Positions 42,168 through 50,709 are shown, counted from the first letter of the stretch. The stretch is 64,000 nucleotides of DNA from Nocardia exalbida NBRC 100660 (GCF_000308575.1 NZ_BAFZ01000165.1:62001-126000), one strand, 5' to 3'. A program made the numbers and translations. The notes: generated by a model from the sequence alone, not told the origin.

Positions 42168-43064
42168 ATGGTTACCGAGCGCATGACGGTCGTCGTCATC
42201 ACCCGCGACCGGCGCGAACAACTGCTGGACACCCTCGCGCACATGACTACGCTGGCCGACGCGGCGCCTATCGTCCTCGTCGACAACGGGTCCACGGACG
42301 GCACGGCCGACGCGGTCGCCGCGGCGTTCCCTGATTTGAAACTCATTCGCGCAACGGAGAATATGGGCGCGGTGGCCAGAAACATCGCGGTGGAGCGGGT
42401 GATCACGCCGTACGTGGCGTTCTGCGACGACGACACTCGATGGCAGCCGGGCGCTTTGACCCGCGCCGCCGATCTGCTCGACCGGTACCCCGGCCTCGGT
42501 TCGGTGACCGGCCGATGCCTGGTCGAGCCCGATCTGCACGAGGACCCGATCACGCCGGAGCTGCGCTATTCGCCGGTTCCGGGGCCCGACTGGCTGCCGG
42601 GGCCCGCTCTGCTGGGCGTGATGGCAGGCCTATCTGCCTTCCGGGTCAGTGCGTTCCGGGAAGTCGGCGGCTTCTCCCGGCGCTTGTGGTTCGGCGGCGA
42701 AGAGGAACTGCTCGCGCTCGACCTCGCGGCACACGGCTGGTGGATGTGCTGGGTGGAGGACATGCTGATCCACCACGCGCCATCGCAAATGCGTGATCCG
42801 ACCCATCGTCGTCGACTCGGTATCCGGAACACCTTGTGGACGCTGTGGTTGCGCCGCCCGGCCCGTAGTGCCGCTCGGCGCACCGGCGTTGTGCTCAGCT
42901 CGGCCCCGGCCGATCTCACCACGGCTGCGGCCGTTTTCGAGACGCTGCGTGGCCTGCCTTGGGTGCTGCGCGAACGAAGAGTCCTGCCGCCGCGCGTGGA
43001 GGCCGGTCTCGTGCTGCTGGAAGACTCCCAGCGCCGCTCCACCGCACGCCGTTATGTGGGCTGA
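42168..43064 (+). CDS. GT2-family glycosyltransferase (tandem copy 2)
   Basis: The 298-residue protein mirrors its neighbour: MTVVVITRDRREQLLDTLAH, VLVDNGSTDGT, NMGAVARNIAVERVITPYVA and FCDDDTRWQPGAL (DDD). It then has FGGEEELLALDLAAHGWWMC and a matching basic tail ending LPPRVEAGLVLLED. ATG 42168 follows GGAAGGAAG. Both copies keep the catalytic acidic residues. They lie on the strand opposite the heptose operon but within 2 kb of it, so they may act on the same glycan. Confidence 0.88.
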   Translation: MVTERMTVVVITRDRREQLLDTLAHMTTLADAAPIVLVDNGSTDGTADAVAAAFPDLKLIRATENMGAVARNIAVERVITPYVAFCDDDTRWQPGALTRAADLLDRYPGLGSVTGRCLVEPDLHEDPITPELRYSPVPGPDWLPGPALLGVMAGLSAFRVSAFREVGGFSRRLWFGGEEELLALDLAAHGWWMCWVEDMLIHHAPSQMRDPTHRRRLGIRNTLWTLWLRRPARSAARRTGVVLSSAPADLTTAAAVFETLRGLPWVLRERRVLPPRVEAGLVLLEDSQRRSTARRYVG

Positions 43065-43083
43065 CGATCATCGGGCCGGGCCG

Positions 43084-43797
43084 TCAGTTCCCGGCGCCAC
43101 CCCACGGCAACCGCAGAGATGTGACCGGGCGGTTGTATACCCACTGAGCGACGGCGGTGACGGCCGAGCCGAGCGAGGTGACACCGGCGAGCAATGGCCA
43201 ATGGGTGAGTCCGGCGGTGTCGTAGGAGACCTGCCGGATTCCCGGCGCGATGAGGCTGCCATTGCCGAAGGCCCAGCTCGTCACCATTCCGATCTGCCCA
43301 CCCAGGTCGGTGGTGCGGGCGAGCATGGCGCGTAACTCGGGGGCCTTGCTGTTGATGTAGAGCACCGTGAGCAGGACGAGGGCGGCGGTGGTCACCGTGG
43401 AGACCGTCGCCGCGTGCGACAGGATGTCGGTGCGGAGCCGCAGATTCGCCGCCACCAAGCAGATGGTGAGGACGATCGCGCCGGCGGAAAGTATCGCCAG
43501 GGTGCCACTGATACGCGCCATGGGCGGTTGCGAGGACGACCAGGTGTTCAGGTACGAGGTGGTCGCGGTGATCCGGCCGAAGGCATTGGCACTGGCCTTG
43601 CCGTCGGCGCCTGCGGCCCTGAGCCACGGCTGGAACAGCAGGATCAGCGTGACGACGCTGCCGCCCCCGGCGCTCAGATAGCCCCAGTGGCCGTGGAAAG
43701 ACGACAGGTCCGCGCGGAAACCGGCGAGCCGTCCCGGCACAGTGCTCGGTACTCGTTCGAGCCGAGCGTCTCTCGCTGACCACGGGGTTGGCTGCAC
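43084..43797 (-). CDS. Uncharacterised membrane protein (four or five helices)
   Basis: The 237-residue protein has a short cytosolic N-terminus, a helix at ~40-57 (YLSAGGGSVVTLILLFQPWL), an extracytoplasmic loop, helices near 100-120 and 130-148 and a C-terminal helix near 205-225. The extracellular loop containing TTSYLNTWSSSQPP recalls conserved nocardial membrane proteins of unknown role. GTG 43797 has GGAG about four bases upstream. It is convergent with the second GT2 across 19 bp. No function is proposed. Confidence 0.75.
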   Translation of the reverse strand: MQPTPWSARDARLERVPSTVPGRLAGFRADLSSFHGHWGYLSAGGGSVVTLILLFQPWLRAAGADGKASANAFGRITATTSYLNTWSSSQPPMARISGTLAILSAGAIVLTICLVAANLRLRTDILSHAATVSTVTTAALVLLTVLYINSKAPELRAMLARTTDLGGQIGMVTSWAFGNGSLIAPGIRQVSYDTAGLTHWPLLAGVTSLGSAVTAVAQWVYNRPVTSLRLPWGGAGN

Positions 43798-44374
43798 TTC
43801 GCTCCGAAATCAAGGTGGATCGGTGTCGAGAACCGAGGCGGATACGGCGGTCCCCGACCGCGGTCGTCCGGACGGACGACGCGGCAGAGGGGGTATCCGG
43901 ACAGTAAGAGGCGCAGTACGTTCGGTGAATGATTGCGATCAGCGCGATCCGATGTCCGGCGCCGAGATGCCGTGCTCGCGCGTCCTCTCGCTGTGTTCGA
44001 GGAAACGCGAGCCCGAGCGGGTGAGGCCACGGCCGAAGCCGCGCCCCCGGGCTGCACCGGGCAGCGGCGGATCGACGCTACGGGAATCCTTTCACCGACT
44101 CGCTGCCAGAAGCTTCGCGCCCGTGCCTATCTGGGCACGCACACGCGCATTGATGATCGAAAGCACGGGCGAGGCAGTCCTTTGGAATGCCGACAACCTT
44201 CCCCGTCCGACCGCGCAGTGGACGCGGACGCCCGGAGGTCGGGGAAGAACTGAAACCCGTTGCGGCGCAGCGCCCCACCTGCGATCGAGAAGGCCGGCGA
44301 CTCGCCGGAGTCCGCAACGCCGATCGATCGGCCGGACGAACAGCCGAAAGATGATTCCGAGGAGGTAGGGGAGA
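43798..44374. other. Non-coding gap upstream of the SLATT gene
   Basis: About 580 bp hold no convincing gene on either strand; the longest frames are shadows with arginine/proline-rich translation. It separates a nocardial-type membrane protein from the SLATT gene. Confidence 0.45.
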
Positions 44375-44380
44375 TACAGT
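44375..44380 (+). promoter_or_regulatory. -10 element of a leaderless SLATT transcript
   Basis: TACAGT is followed by exactly six bases and then the GTG start at 44387. No Shine-Dalgarno lies at a proper distance, so transcription probably starts at or next to the start codon. Confidence 0.5.
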
Positions 44381-44386
44381 ACGGCC

Positions 44387-44986
44387 GTGACAGAGCACCG
44401 ATCGCCCATCGGCGGGGATCGCTCGCAGGACCTCGGAGTGCCGCCTTCGCTGGACCTCCGATCCGCCGACTGGTCGAGTTCCGATGAGACCCTTGCCCGG
44501 TTGTTCCAACGTGTCGAGGCGTATGCCATAGACGCGCGCGATTGGTACTCGAGGGACAGCCTAACGAAGCGGCGAACCAGCCTGGCCCTCACCGCGACGA
44601 CGCTCGTTCTGGGCCTACTCGGAATATTGGTGCCCTTACTGACCACCGCCGGAGTGCACGCCATCGACCCGAGCTGGGGATACGTCCTGCTCGCTTGCGC
44701 GGCCGGAGGCGCCGGATTCGACCGCTTCTTCGGCGTCTCCACCGCGTGGATGCGCGACCTCCGCAGCGCGCAGTCGATCAACGCGATGTTGTGCGACTTC
44801 CAACTGGAATGGGCATCCGTCTCGCGGGCCGCCGCCAATTCGAACGGGGAGATAGACCGCCGGATGGGACTGCTGAGGGATTTCTCCTATCGGGTCAACG
44901 AGGTGATCGCCCACGAAACGGACAGCTGGGCGGGCCAATCGCAACCCTCGGTCACCGCGCGGATGGGCAAATTTGATCGGAGGTAG
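44387..44986 (+). CDS. SLATT-domain two-helix membrane protein
   Basis: The 199-residue protein has a soluble N-terminus, then FQRVEAYAIDARDWYSRDSL, two adjacent membrane helices (~64-86 and ~95-112), and a conserved post-helix region FDRFFGVSTAWMRDLRSAQS followed by an amphipathic helical tail. This pattern fits SLATT domains (SMODS and SLOG-associating two-TM effectors), thought to form membrane pores in nucleotide-signalled defence. No CD-NTase, SLOG, TIR or nuclease gene is adjacent, so it is an orphan. Assignment rests on recognising the pattern and needs a profile search. Confidence 0.7.
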   Translation: MTEHRSPIGGDRSQDLGVPPSLDLRSADWSSSDETLARLFQRVEAYAIDARDWYSRDSLTKRRTSLALTATTLVLGLLGILVPLLTTAGVHAIDPSWGYVLLACAAGGAGFDRFFGVSTAWMRDLRSAQSINAMLCDFQLEWASVSRAAANSNGEIDRRMGLLRDFSYRVNEVIAHETDSWAGQSQPSVTARMGKFDRR

Positions 44987-45033
44987 ACCCCGGCGACGGG
45001 GGCGAGCGGCAGCAGCGGTCTCCCATACTGAAC

Positions 45034-45047
45034 CAGCTGATCAGCTG
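45034..45047. promoter_or_regulatory. 14-bp perfect palindrome upstream of the SDR-PPOX gene
   Basis: CAGCTGA (45034-45040) and TCAGCTG (45041-45047) form a perfect palindrome ending 16 bp before the -35 element, a usual place for an operator or activator site. Confidence 0.5.
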
Positions 45048-45063
45048 AGATGTACTGGCCGGG

Positions 45064-45091
45064 TGACATAAATGAACTTGTCGGTTAAATT
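45064..45091 (+). promoter_or_regulatory. Promoter of the SDR-PPOX fusion gene
   Basis: TGACAT (45064-45069) and TAAATT (45086-45091) are a good -35/-10 pair with a 16-bp spacer. ATG 45099 follows the -10 by seven bases, indicating a leaderless mRNA and ruling out the in-frame ATG 45072, which lies inside the promoter. Confidence 0.65.
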
Positions 45092-45098
45092 TCAGTCC

Positions 45099-46343
45099 AT
45101 GAGGCATGTAGTGATCGCGGGTGGGACCGACGGGATCGGCCGGGCTGTCGCGCTCGACCGCCTGGCCGCCGGGGACGTTGTCGTGGTGATCGGGCGAGAC
45201 CCGGTGAAAGGCAAGGACCTTCTCGCCGCCGCCGAGGCGCTCGGTGCGGCCGACCGCGCGCACTTCGTGCCGGCGGATCTGAGTTCGATCGCGGCGACTC
45301 GCGCCGCGATCGACGCTATCCGCGCCCGGATCAGCACAGTGGATGCCCTGGTGCTGTGCGCTCGGCACTACCGGTCCGATCGGCTGGTGACCGCGGAAGG
45401 CTTCGAATACACCTTCGCGCTGTTCTACCTGAGCCGGTTCGTGCTCAGCTACGAACTCGGCGATCTGATGAGCACCGCCGCGAACCCGGTCATCGTGAAT
45501 GTGGCCGGTCCGGGCAGCGGCACCGGTGAGATCCGCTGGGACGACCTCGGCCACGAGCGTGATTACCACGGGATGCACGCTCTCGCCCAGGGCGGACAGC
45601 TCAACGACCTGCTCGGCATCGAGTTCGCGCGCCGGCCGGTATCGGCCCGGGTGCGCTATGTACTGCTGCATCCGGGGGTGGTGAACACCGCCCTGTCCGG
45701 AGACTACGACGCCGAGATGGCGGCCCGGATCGAAACGCTGCGCCGCGCCGCGCAACCGATCGACGTGGCGATCGGCCCGATCCTCGCAGTGCTGGACGAT
45801 CCGCCGGCCGAGGCACTGACCGCGATCGTCCAGGGACAACCTGTGGACGTCCACGGACCCGCGTTCGATACCGCGGCGGCCGCGAGACTGTACGACGAGA
45901 CGACGAAGTTGCTCGGCCGGCTGCAACCGGCGTCGCTCGGCGTTTCCCCGGCCAGGTTGCGGCAGGTCCTCGACTCACCGGTATTCGGCATCGTGTCCAC
46001 CGTCCAGCCCGACGGCAGCCCCCATCAGTCGGTGGTGTGGATACTCCGCGACGGCGACGACGTACTCTTCGCGGTAGCAGCCGGTAGCCGCAAGGAGCGC
46101 AACCTGCGCCGTGACCCTCGCGTCAGCGTGCTGGTCACCCCGCCCGAACAGCCCTACACCTACGCCGCGATCCGCGGCACCGCCACCCTGGTCGAAGGCG
46201 GCTCGGAAGTGCGAGATCGCCTGGCGCTCAAATACACCGGGATGACCTACGCCGAGCACAACCCCGAAGCCGCGGCCGCCTACGGCGACATCCCGATCGT
46301 CACCGTCCGGGTGACTCCAGACCGGGTCGTCGGAAGGCTCTGA
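45099..46343 (+). CDS. Fusion: SDR + PPOX-class F420-dependent oxidoreductase
   Basis: The 414-residue protein has two redox domains. Residues ~1-270 are SDR-like: HVVIAGGTDGIGRAVALDRL (cofactor loop) and FVPADLSSIAATRAAIDAI. The catalytic Tyr-Lys pair is not clearly in place, as the expected YxxxK is replaced around VNVAGPGSGTG. Residues ~285-414 are a split-beta-barrel PPOX domain: SPVFGIVSTVQPDGSPHQSV, AAGSRKERNLRRDPRVSVLV and YAAIRGTATLVEGG, as in F420-binding enzymes. I have not seen this fusion before. An intramolecular NAD(P)H-F420 transfer or two-step reduction is conceivable but unproven. Confidence 0.85.
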   Translation: MRHVVIAGGTDGIGRAVALDRLAAGDVVVVIGRDPVKGKDLLAAAEALGAADRAHFVPADLSSIAATRAAIDAIRARISTVDALVLCARHYRSDRLVTAEGFEYTFALFYLSRFVLSYELGDLMSTAANPVIVNVAGPGSGTGEIRWDDLGHERDYHGMHALAQGGQLNDLLGIEFARRPVSARVRYVLLHPGVVNTALSGDYDAEMAARIETLRRAAQPIDVAIGPILAVLDDPPAEALTAIVQGQPVDVHGPAFDTAAAARLYDETTKLLGRLQPASLGVSPARLRQVLDSPVFGIVSTVQPDGSPHQSVVWILRDGDDVLFAVAAGSRKERNLRRDPRVSVLVTPPEQPYTYAAIRGTATLVEGGSEVRDRLALKYTGMTYAEHNPEAAAAYGDIPIVTVRVTPDRVVGRL

Positions 46344-46374
46344 GCCGGAAGCGCAAACCCTTGTGCTTGGGCTC
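46342..46374. terminator. Imperfect hairpin after the SDR-PPOX gene
   Basis: GAGCC at 46342-46346 plus AAGCGCAA pair with TTGTGCTT and GGCTC at 46361-46374, with a bulge and one G-T pair. It begins at the stop codon and could terminate the transcript before the convergent MpaB gene. Confidence 0.4.
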
Positions 46375-46535
46375 GACGGAAGTCAGTACCCCGTCCCGGC
46401 GGCCGGGCCCATTCCACACTTCGACGATTTCTGCGGTGCTCATAACTGCTTTCGGTGTCGGTGGACACGACGGTGGCGCATCGGTCCGGGGTCGGCGCGG
46501 ACGCGGCGGCGCGCAGGGCGCGACCGCCGCGAAGG

Positions 46536-47828
46536 TCATCGGCGTAGTGCCCCGCTGGCGTCGAAAGCCGCTTCGCGGCCCTGCATCTGGGCGCGGTACC
46601 AGTTCTCGCGGTGCCAGAGCATGAGCTTCTCGTGCGCCCGCGCGAAGGGCGGGAAGGTTCTGCGCAAGATCTCCATCGCCGTGATGAGGGGGAAACGCAG
46701 GAGGGGAATGCCGATCCAGGGAAACGCCGGGGGCATGGTGTACCGGCGCCGGGTCCACGGAGCCATGTACATCGCGGAGTACACGGAATTGATGCGGAAG
46801 TTGTACGCCTCACGCAGTCGCGTGAGCCCGCGGTGCTCGTCGCGCGGCGCGAACGCCACCGGGTAGGACTCGATCAACTCCGCGCCGTGCCTACCGGCGT
46901 CGTAGGAGCGGGACGCGATGGTCATGGCGAGAACACGCAGCGAGTCGAGGACCGTTTCCGGGTACCAGCGCAGCCGCACGCCGAGCAGGTATCCCATGTA
47001 CTTCTGGAAATGCAGCAGCGCACGGATTTCCGAGGGGGTGGTCTGGTAGCCGAGCGCCCACAATCCGAGGCCGGGGGTGACGCTGCCGCCCAGGAGGGTC
47101 AGCATCTGGTAGGTCTGGCCGATCGGCAGGCCCCACCTGTCCATGTCCCACTCCGGATGACCCGCGACCTTCGCGCGGATCGAGACATGCATGATGCGCA
47201 CCTTCAGTGCCGTGGCACGTCCCGCCGAGCCCGGAGTCAGCAGTGCGCGCGGCTCGGAGACATCGATCCAGAAGCGGGTGGTCTCCAGGAAGCGGCGCAG
47301 CGCGCTGTCCCCGGCGTAACCGCCGGCCAGCGACAGCGGGGTCGCGATGGCGGCCTCGGTGTACATCTCCAGTGTTTCCGCGCCGGCGAAGCTGAACAGC
47401 ATCGTGCCCCACCGTCGCCAGATCGCCGCGCCTTGCTCGACCAGTTCGGGCACCACCCACTCGGGCACCGTCTCGAATTCCTCGAACAGCGCGCGCATCG
47501 ACTCCGGCGCGTCCGGTACGGCGTCGATGCCTGCGGCGAGGGCGGTTTCCAGCATCCGTCGTCCGGCCTGGGGGCCTGCCGCGCCGTGCATCACCTCCGC
47601 GACGAACCGTTCCGCGACCGGATCGCCGGTGAACAAGTCCTCGCACAACGCGACTGCTTGCGCGTCGGTGGGAAACAGCTCTTTCCCGGTGACTTTCACG
47701 AACAGACGCTCGAAGCGCCGAACCTTGGGGGACCGGCGCGCTTCCCAGTACCGGAACGCGGTCGGGCACTTCACCGACGGCTGTTGCGCGACGGCATCCG
47801 CGCCCGCGGGCGGTACTTCCACTGACAT
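46536..47828 (-). CDS. MpaB/latex-clearing-type oxygenase (DUF2236 family)
   Basis: The 430-residue protein belongs to the oxygenase MpaB/rubber oxygenase-related DUF2236 family. It is helical, with FVAEVMHGAAGPQAGRRMLE, VPEWVVPELVEQGAAIWRRW, RIMHVSIRAKVAGHPEWDMD and WGLPIGQTYQMLTLLGGSV. The MHVSIR and H-rich segments supply possible heme-binding histidines. Family members oxidise terpenoid or polyisoprene chains. ATG 47828 follows GGAGGAG. A divergent TetR lies 263 bp upstream with a palindrome between, the common arrangement for this family. Confidence 0.87.
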   Translation of the reverse strand: MSVEVPPAGADAVAQQPSVKCPTAFRYWEARRSPKVRRFERLFVKVTGKELFPTDAQAVALCEDLFTGDPVAERFVAEVMHGAAGPQAGRRMLETALAAGIDAVPDAPESMRALFEEFETVPEWVVPELVEQGAAIWRRWGTMLFSFAGAETLEMYTEAAIATPLSLAGGYAGDSALRRFLETTRFWIDVSEPRALLTPGSAGRATALKVRIMHVSIRAKVAGHPEWDMDRWGLPIGQTYQMLTLLGGSVTPGLGLWALGYQTTPSEIRALLHFQKYMGYLLGVRLRWYPETVLDSLRVLAMTIASRSYDAGRHGAELIESYPVAFAPRDEHRGLTRLREAYNFRINSVYSAMYMAPWTRRRYTMPPAFPWIGIPLLRFPLITAMEILRRTFPPFARAHEKLMLWHRENWYRAQMQGREAAFDASGALRR

Positions 47829-47891
47829 GGGTGACTTCTCCTCCGCAGTCCCTTACTCGGGCGGCCTCGTCGCCACCCCACGTCGGCGACC

Positions 47892-47905
47892 ATACCATTG
47901 GGTAT
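47892..47905. promoter_or_regulatory. Candidate TetR operator in the mpaB/tetR gap
   Basis: ATACC (47892-47896) and GGTAT (47901-47905) form an inverted repeat across four bases, about 63 bp upstream of the MpaB start. A weaker GGTA/TACC repeat overlaps it downstream. Confidence 0.45.
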
Positions 47906-47969
47906 AGTTATCGGTACCTTTTTGAATGGAGGAATCGGGTCCGTGCGGAATGATCGCGAAAGGAACTCG

Positions 47970-48095
47970 GTGACCGGCAGATACGGCACCATCGCCAGGC
48001 GGGTGCGGTGGACAGTCACCGCCCTGAAGTGGCCCCGTGACGGGGGCACCTACCATCGAGTGGTGATTTCCACCGACATGGGTCCGCACCGATGA
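47970..48095 (+). CDS. Possible 41-residue basic peptide coupled to tetR
   Basis: GTG 47970 has AAAGGA five bases upstream and opens a 41-codon frame (TGRYGTIARRVRWTVTALKW, then PRDGGTYHRVVISTDMGPHR). Its stop overlaps the TetR ATG by four bases (ATGA at 48092-48095). The spacing and overlap favour real translation, perhaps coupling TetR synthesis. Sequence gives no function, and it could be chance. Confidence 0.35.
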   Translation: MTGRYGTIARRVRWTVTALKWPRDGGTYHRVVISTDMGPHR

Positions 48096-48769
48096 CAGCC
48101 GACCGGCCACCGGCCGGCGACAGCATCGGGCCCCCCGACGTGGACACCACGAACTCCGCACCGCGGCGCTCCCGGAAAGCGGCGGCGCAGCAACGCGGCC
48201 GCAGCCGCGCTCCGCGGCTTTCGTACGAGGCATGGGTAGACGGCGCTCTGGCACTGCTCGCCCGAGAAGGTGTCTCCGCCATCAAGATTCCCCGGCTGTG
48301 CCAGGAACTCGGTGTCACCAAAGGCAGTTTCTACTGGCATTTCGACGATATCGAACAGCTCATGGAGGCGATGGCCGACCGTTGGAGCGCGCTGCAAACC
48401 GAGATCATTCGCGCGCTCGGCGCGATCGAGTCCGTTCCGGTCGAGCAGCGCATCGCCAACATGGCCGCCAATCTCATCGACCAAGGCACCTGGGCCACCG
48501 AAGCCACCGTGCGCGAATGGGCGCGAAGCGATGAGAAGGTGGCAGCGACGGTGCGCGCCTTGGATCAACAGATCTTCGAAACGGTGCAGAAAGCGATGCT
48601 GGAACTGGGCTTCGCACCGGAGGAAGCACGGCTGCGCGCCGGTGCGATGGTGTACTTGGGCATCGGCTTCATCCACGGCCGCGGCAGCCTGCCCACGCCG
48701 ACCGCCGAGCAGGCCCGGGCGATTCTCGGCCTGTTGACCATTCCCGCCCCGAAAGAGAATCGGGCGTAG
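48092..48769 (+). CDS. TetR-family transcriptional regulator (divergent from mpaB)
   Basis: The 225-residue protein has an unusually long basic N-terminus of ~40 residues (RRSRKAAAQQRGRSRAPRLS), then a TetR helix-turn-helix: YEAWVDGALALLAREGVSAI and CQELGVTKGSFYWHFDDIEQ. A ligand domain follows. It is divergent from the MpaB oxygenase gene, whose operator candidate lies in the shared gap. The N-terminal arm may add minor-groove contacts. Its stop abuts that of the convergent hydrolase gene (48770). Confidence 0.88.
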   Translation: MTADRPPAGDSIGPPDVDTTNSAPRRSRKAAAQQRGRSRAPRLSYEAWVDGALALLAREGVSAIKIPRLCQELGVTKGSFYWHFDDIEQLMEAMADRWSALQTEIIRALGAIESVPVEQRIANMAANLIDQGTWATEATVREWARSDEKVAATVRALDQQIFETVQKAMLELGFAPEEARLRAGAMVYLGIGFIHGRGSLPTPTAEQARAILGLLTIPAPKENRA

Positions 48770-50317
48770 CTAACGGGCGTAGCCGGTGATGCCGCGAATC
48801 CAGGCGATGAAGTCTCCGGCGTCTTCGTTGCTGCCGTGGCCCGCGTCCCAATACATGGCGGCGTTCACGTCCGCGCCGAGATTCTCCAGCTTGGCGGCGA
48901 GGTTGCCGACGACGGTGAGGGAGGTGTCGGAGTCTTTGGTGCCGACGCGAATCCACCAGTGCTGGGCGCGGCCGGGATTGCCCCGGCCGAGGAAGTACAT
49001 GGGGTTCATCAACTCGATCTTGTCCGGCAGGTCGCTGTCGAGCCGCGCGTTCGCATCGCCGGTGGCGCGGCGCAGGCTGTAGAGGGTGAAGTGGCGCGCT
49101 CTGGTGGTGCCGTTGCCGAATTCGTTGTTCTCGCCCGAGGACAGGTCGAAAGCGTCGAAGGCGGGCACGTTCTTCTTGCGCGTGCCGACGTGGGTGAGGT
49201 AATCGGCCCACGTGAAGGTCGCGGTGTCGTTATCGAAACGCAGCCAGGGGTTCGCGGCCAGATAGGCGCCGCGCTCGGCGTCCGGCAGTGCCTTCAGGTA
49301 CTTGCCCGCCGCCGGTTGCAGGTAGGTGCGCAGTAGATGGTCGGCGTAGTTGTCGGCGGTGAGCGCTCCGGACCCGTTGCGCCCGCGGAGATTCAGCGAC
49401 GCTTGATAGGCCGGAAAGGCTGTCGCGAGTTCCCGCGACACCGTCTGGTCGACCTGTTCACCGGACTGCGGCGGGTTGGCGCCCCAGTTCCATTCGTAGG
49501 CCATGTCGGCGTGCTCGAGGTCGGTGATCGGGCAGTAGTCGGCGCTGGCGAAGATGGCGTCGGAGGCGTCGGCCGCGCCGAGTTCGGTGAGGTAGGAGTG
49601 GTAGCGGTCGCTGTCCCCCGAGGCGCCCAGCAGCGCCGACATCGCGCCGCCCGCGCTCACGCCGGTGGAGATGATCCAGTCGGTGTTGCCGGGCACCCGC
49701 CCGCTGTTGTGCCGCAGATATCGCACCGCCGCCTTCAGATCCACGATCGCCGCCGGAGCGACCCCGTAGTAGACGCCGTCGGAGCCGACCAGATCGCGCC
49801 CTCGCGCGCCCGGCTCGACGACCACATAACCGGCGGCCAGCGCGAGGTCGGGGTTGCTGGTGCGATTCGCGGCGTCGTCGAACCCGCCCGATCCGGCCGG
49901 CGCCGCGCCGCTGGGCGGGGCCGCGCCGGACGGCAGGCCACCGAGCGTGCCGCCGGACTTGATCACCGAGGACGACATGTATCCGCCGATGTTGTTGCTG
50001 AGCAGGATCGGTGCCCTGCTCGCGTCGACGGTGCTGCCGTCGATCTGGACCGGGACGCTGACGGTCAGGCTCTGGTACTGCTCGTCCACCGGTTTCGCGA
50101 CGTAGACGATGCCCTTGTACTGGTGGTAGGTGATCCGTCGCTCGCCATCGGCGGTGGCGACCGACTTGGCTTCGATGCTGTACTTCTCGGGGTCGAAGCG
50201 CAGGGCGTCCGATTCGGCCGACTCGGTGTCCTGCTCCTGTCGCGAGTCGCACCCCGAGGCCACCAGTGGGGCCGCGGTCACCGCGGCCAGTGCCGCCAGC
50301 ATCGTTCTGCGTCGCAC
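48770..50317 (-). CDS. Lipoprotein alpha/beta-hydrolase, subtype B tannase/feruloyl-esterase-like
   Basis: The 515-residue product starts RRRTMLAALAAVTAAPLVAS and then GC, a twin-arginine-like basic stretch and a lipobox. It is therefore a cell-surface lipoprotein. The nucleophile elbow is STGVSAGG near residue 240, and the C-terminal MYWDAGHGSNEDAGDF provides Asp and His. The layout matches subtype B tannase-like hydrolases that cleave ester or depside bonds. AAAGGA is six bases from GTG 50317 but abuts ATG 50323, so I choose GTG. It is followed upstream by the DUF2218 gene in the same direction. Confidence 0.83.
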   Translation of the reverse strand: MRRRTMLAALAAVTAAPLVASGCDSRQEQDTESAESDALRFDPEKYSIEAKSVATADGERRITYHQYKGIVYVAKPVDEQYQSLTVSVPVQIDGSTVDASRAPILLSNNIGGYMSSSVIKSGGTLGGLPSGAAPPSGAAPAGSGGFDDAANRTSNPDLALAAGYVVVEPGARGRDLVGSDGVYYGVAPAAIVDLKAAVRYLRHNSGRVPGNTDWIISTGVSAGGAMSALLGASGDSDRYHSYLTELGAADASDAIFASADYCPITDLEHADMAYEWNWGANPPQSGEQVDQTVSRELATAFPAYQASLNLRGRNGSGALTADNYADHLLRTYLQPAAGKYLKALPDAERGAYLAANPWLRFDNDTATFTWADYLTHVGTRKKNVPAFDAFDLSSGENNEFGNGTTRARHFTLYSLRRATGDANARLDSDLPDKIELMNPMYFLGRGNPGRAQHWWIRVGTKDSDTSLTVVGNLAAKLENLGADVNAAMYWDAGHGSNEDAGDFIAWIRGITGYAR

Positions 50318-50349
50318 GAACATTCCTTTCGGATCAGAGAACCGGGTCT

Positions 50350-50709
50350 TCACCAGGGCGTGTCACCGAGGTCGCCGCTCGGATCGGTAGATTCGACGGC
50401 GGCGGGATCGTGCTGCCACGTCACGCTCAGCTGGTCGCGCTCGCCGAACCGGACCAGGTGCCTCGCGAGCACGTCCTCGAGGCGCGGCAGGTCCTCGGCG
50501 GCCGCCTCGAGCCGCAGATGCAGTTCGCCTTCCTGCGCGGTGACCGTCGCGCGACCGGAGTCCAAGTCGATCCAGCCCGACGAGGACTGCGCCGACCACT
50601 CGCCGCCGTTGCGCCGCCCGAGATGCGACACCAACTGCTTGCCGTACCGCTCCGGCCGATCGGTGCGAACCACCGCCCGGGACGCGGTGGACGAGCCGCC
50701 CGCGGTCAC
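50350..50709 (-). CDS. DUF2218-domain protein
   Basis: The 119-residue protein contains a DUF2218 domain: AVVRTDRPERYGKQLVSHLG, then GEWSAQSSSGWIDLDSGRAT and LEDVLARHLVRFGERDQLSV. These small proteins often accompany siderophore uptake or oxidative functions, but their biochemistry is unsettled. GTG 50709 gives the family length; the frame continues upstream but with cysteine-rich unrelated sequence. It precedes the tannase-like gene by 32 bp and is probably cotranscribed. Confidence 0.8.
   Translation of the reverse strand: MTAGGSSTASRAVVRTDRPERYGKQLVSHLGRRNGGEWSAQSSSGWIDLDSGRATVTAQEGELHLRLEAAAEDLPRLEDVLARHLVRFGERDQLSVTWQHDPAAVESTDPSGDLGDTPW

Noticed and set aside
44387-46343. SLATT and SDR-PPOX genes read as a defence operon
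   Set aside because: The SDR-PPOX gene has its own promoter and palindrome, and no nucleotide cyclase, SLOG, TIR or nuclease gene is present.
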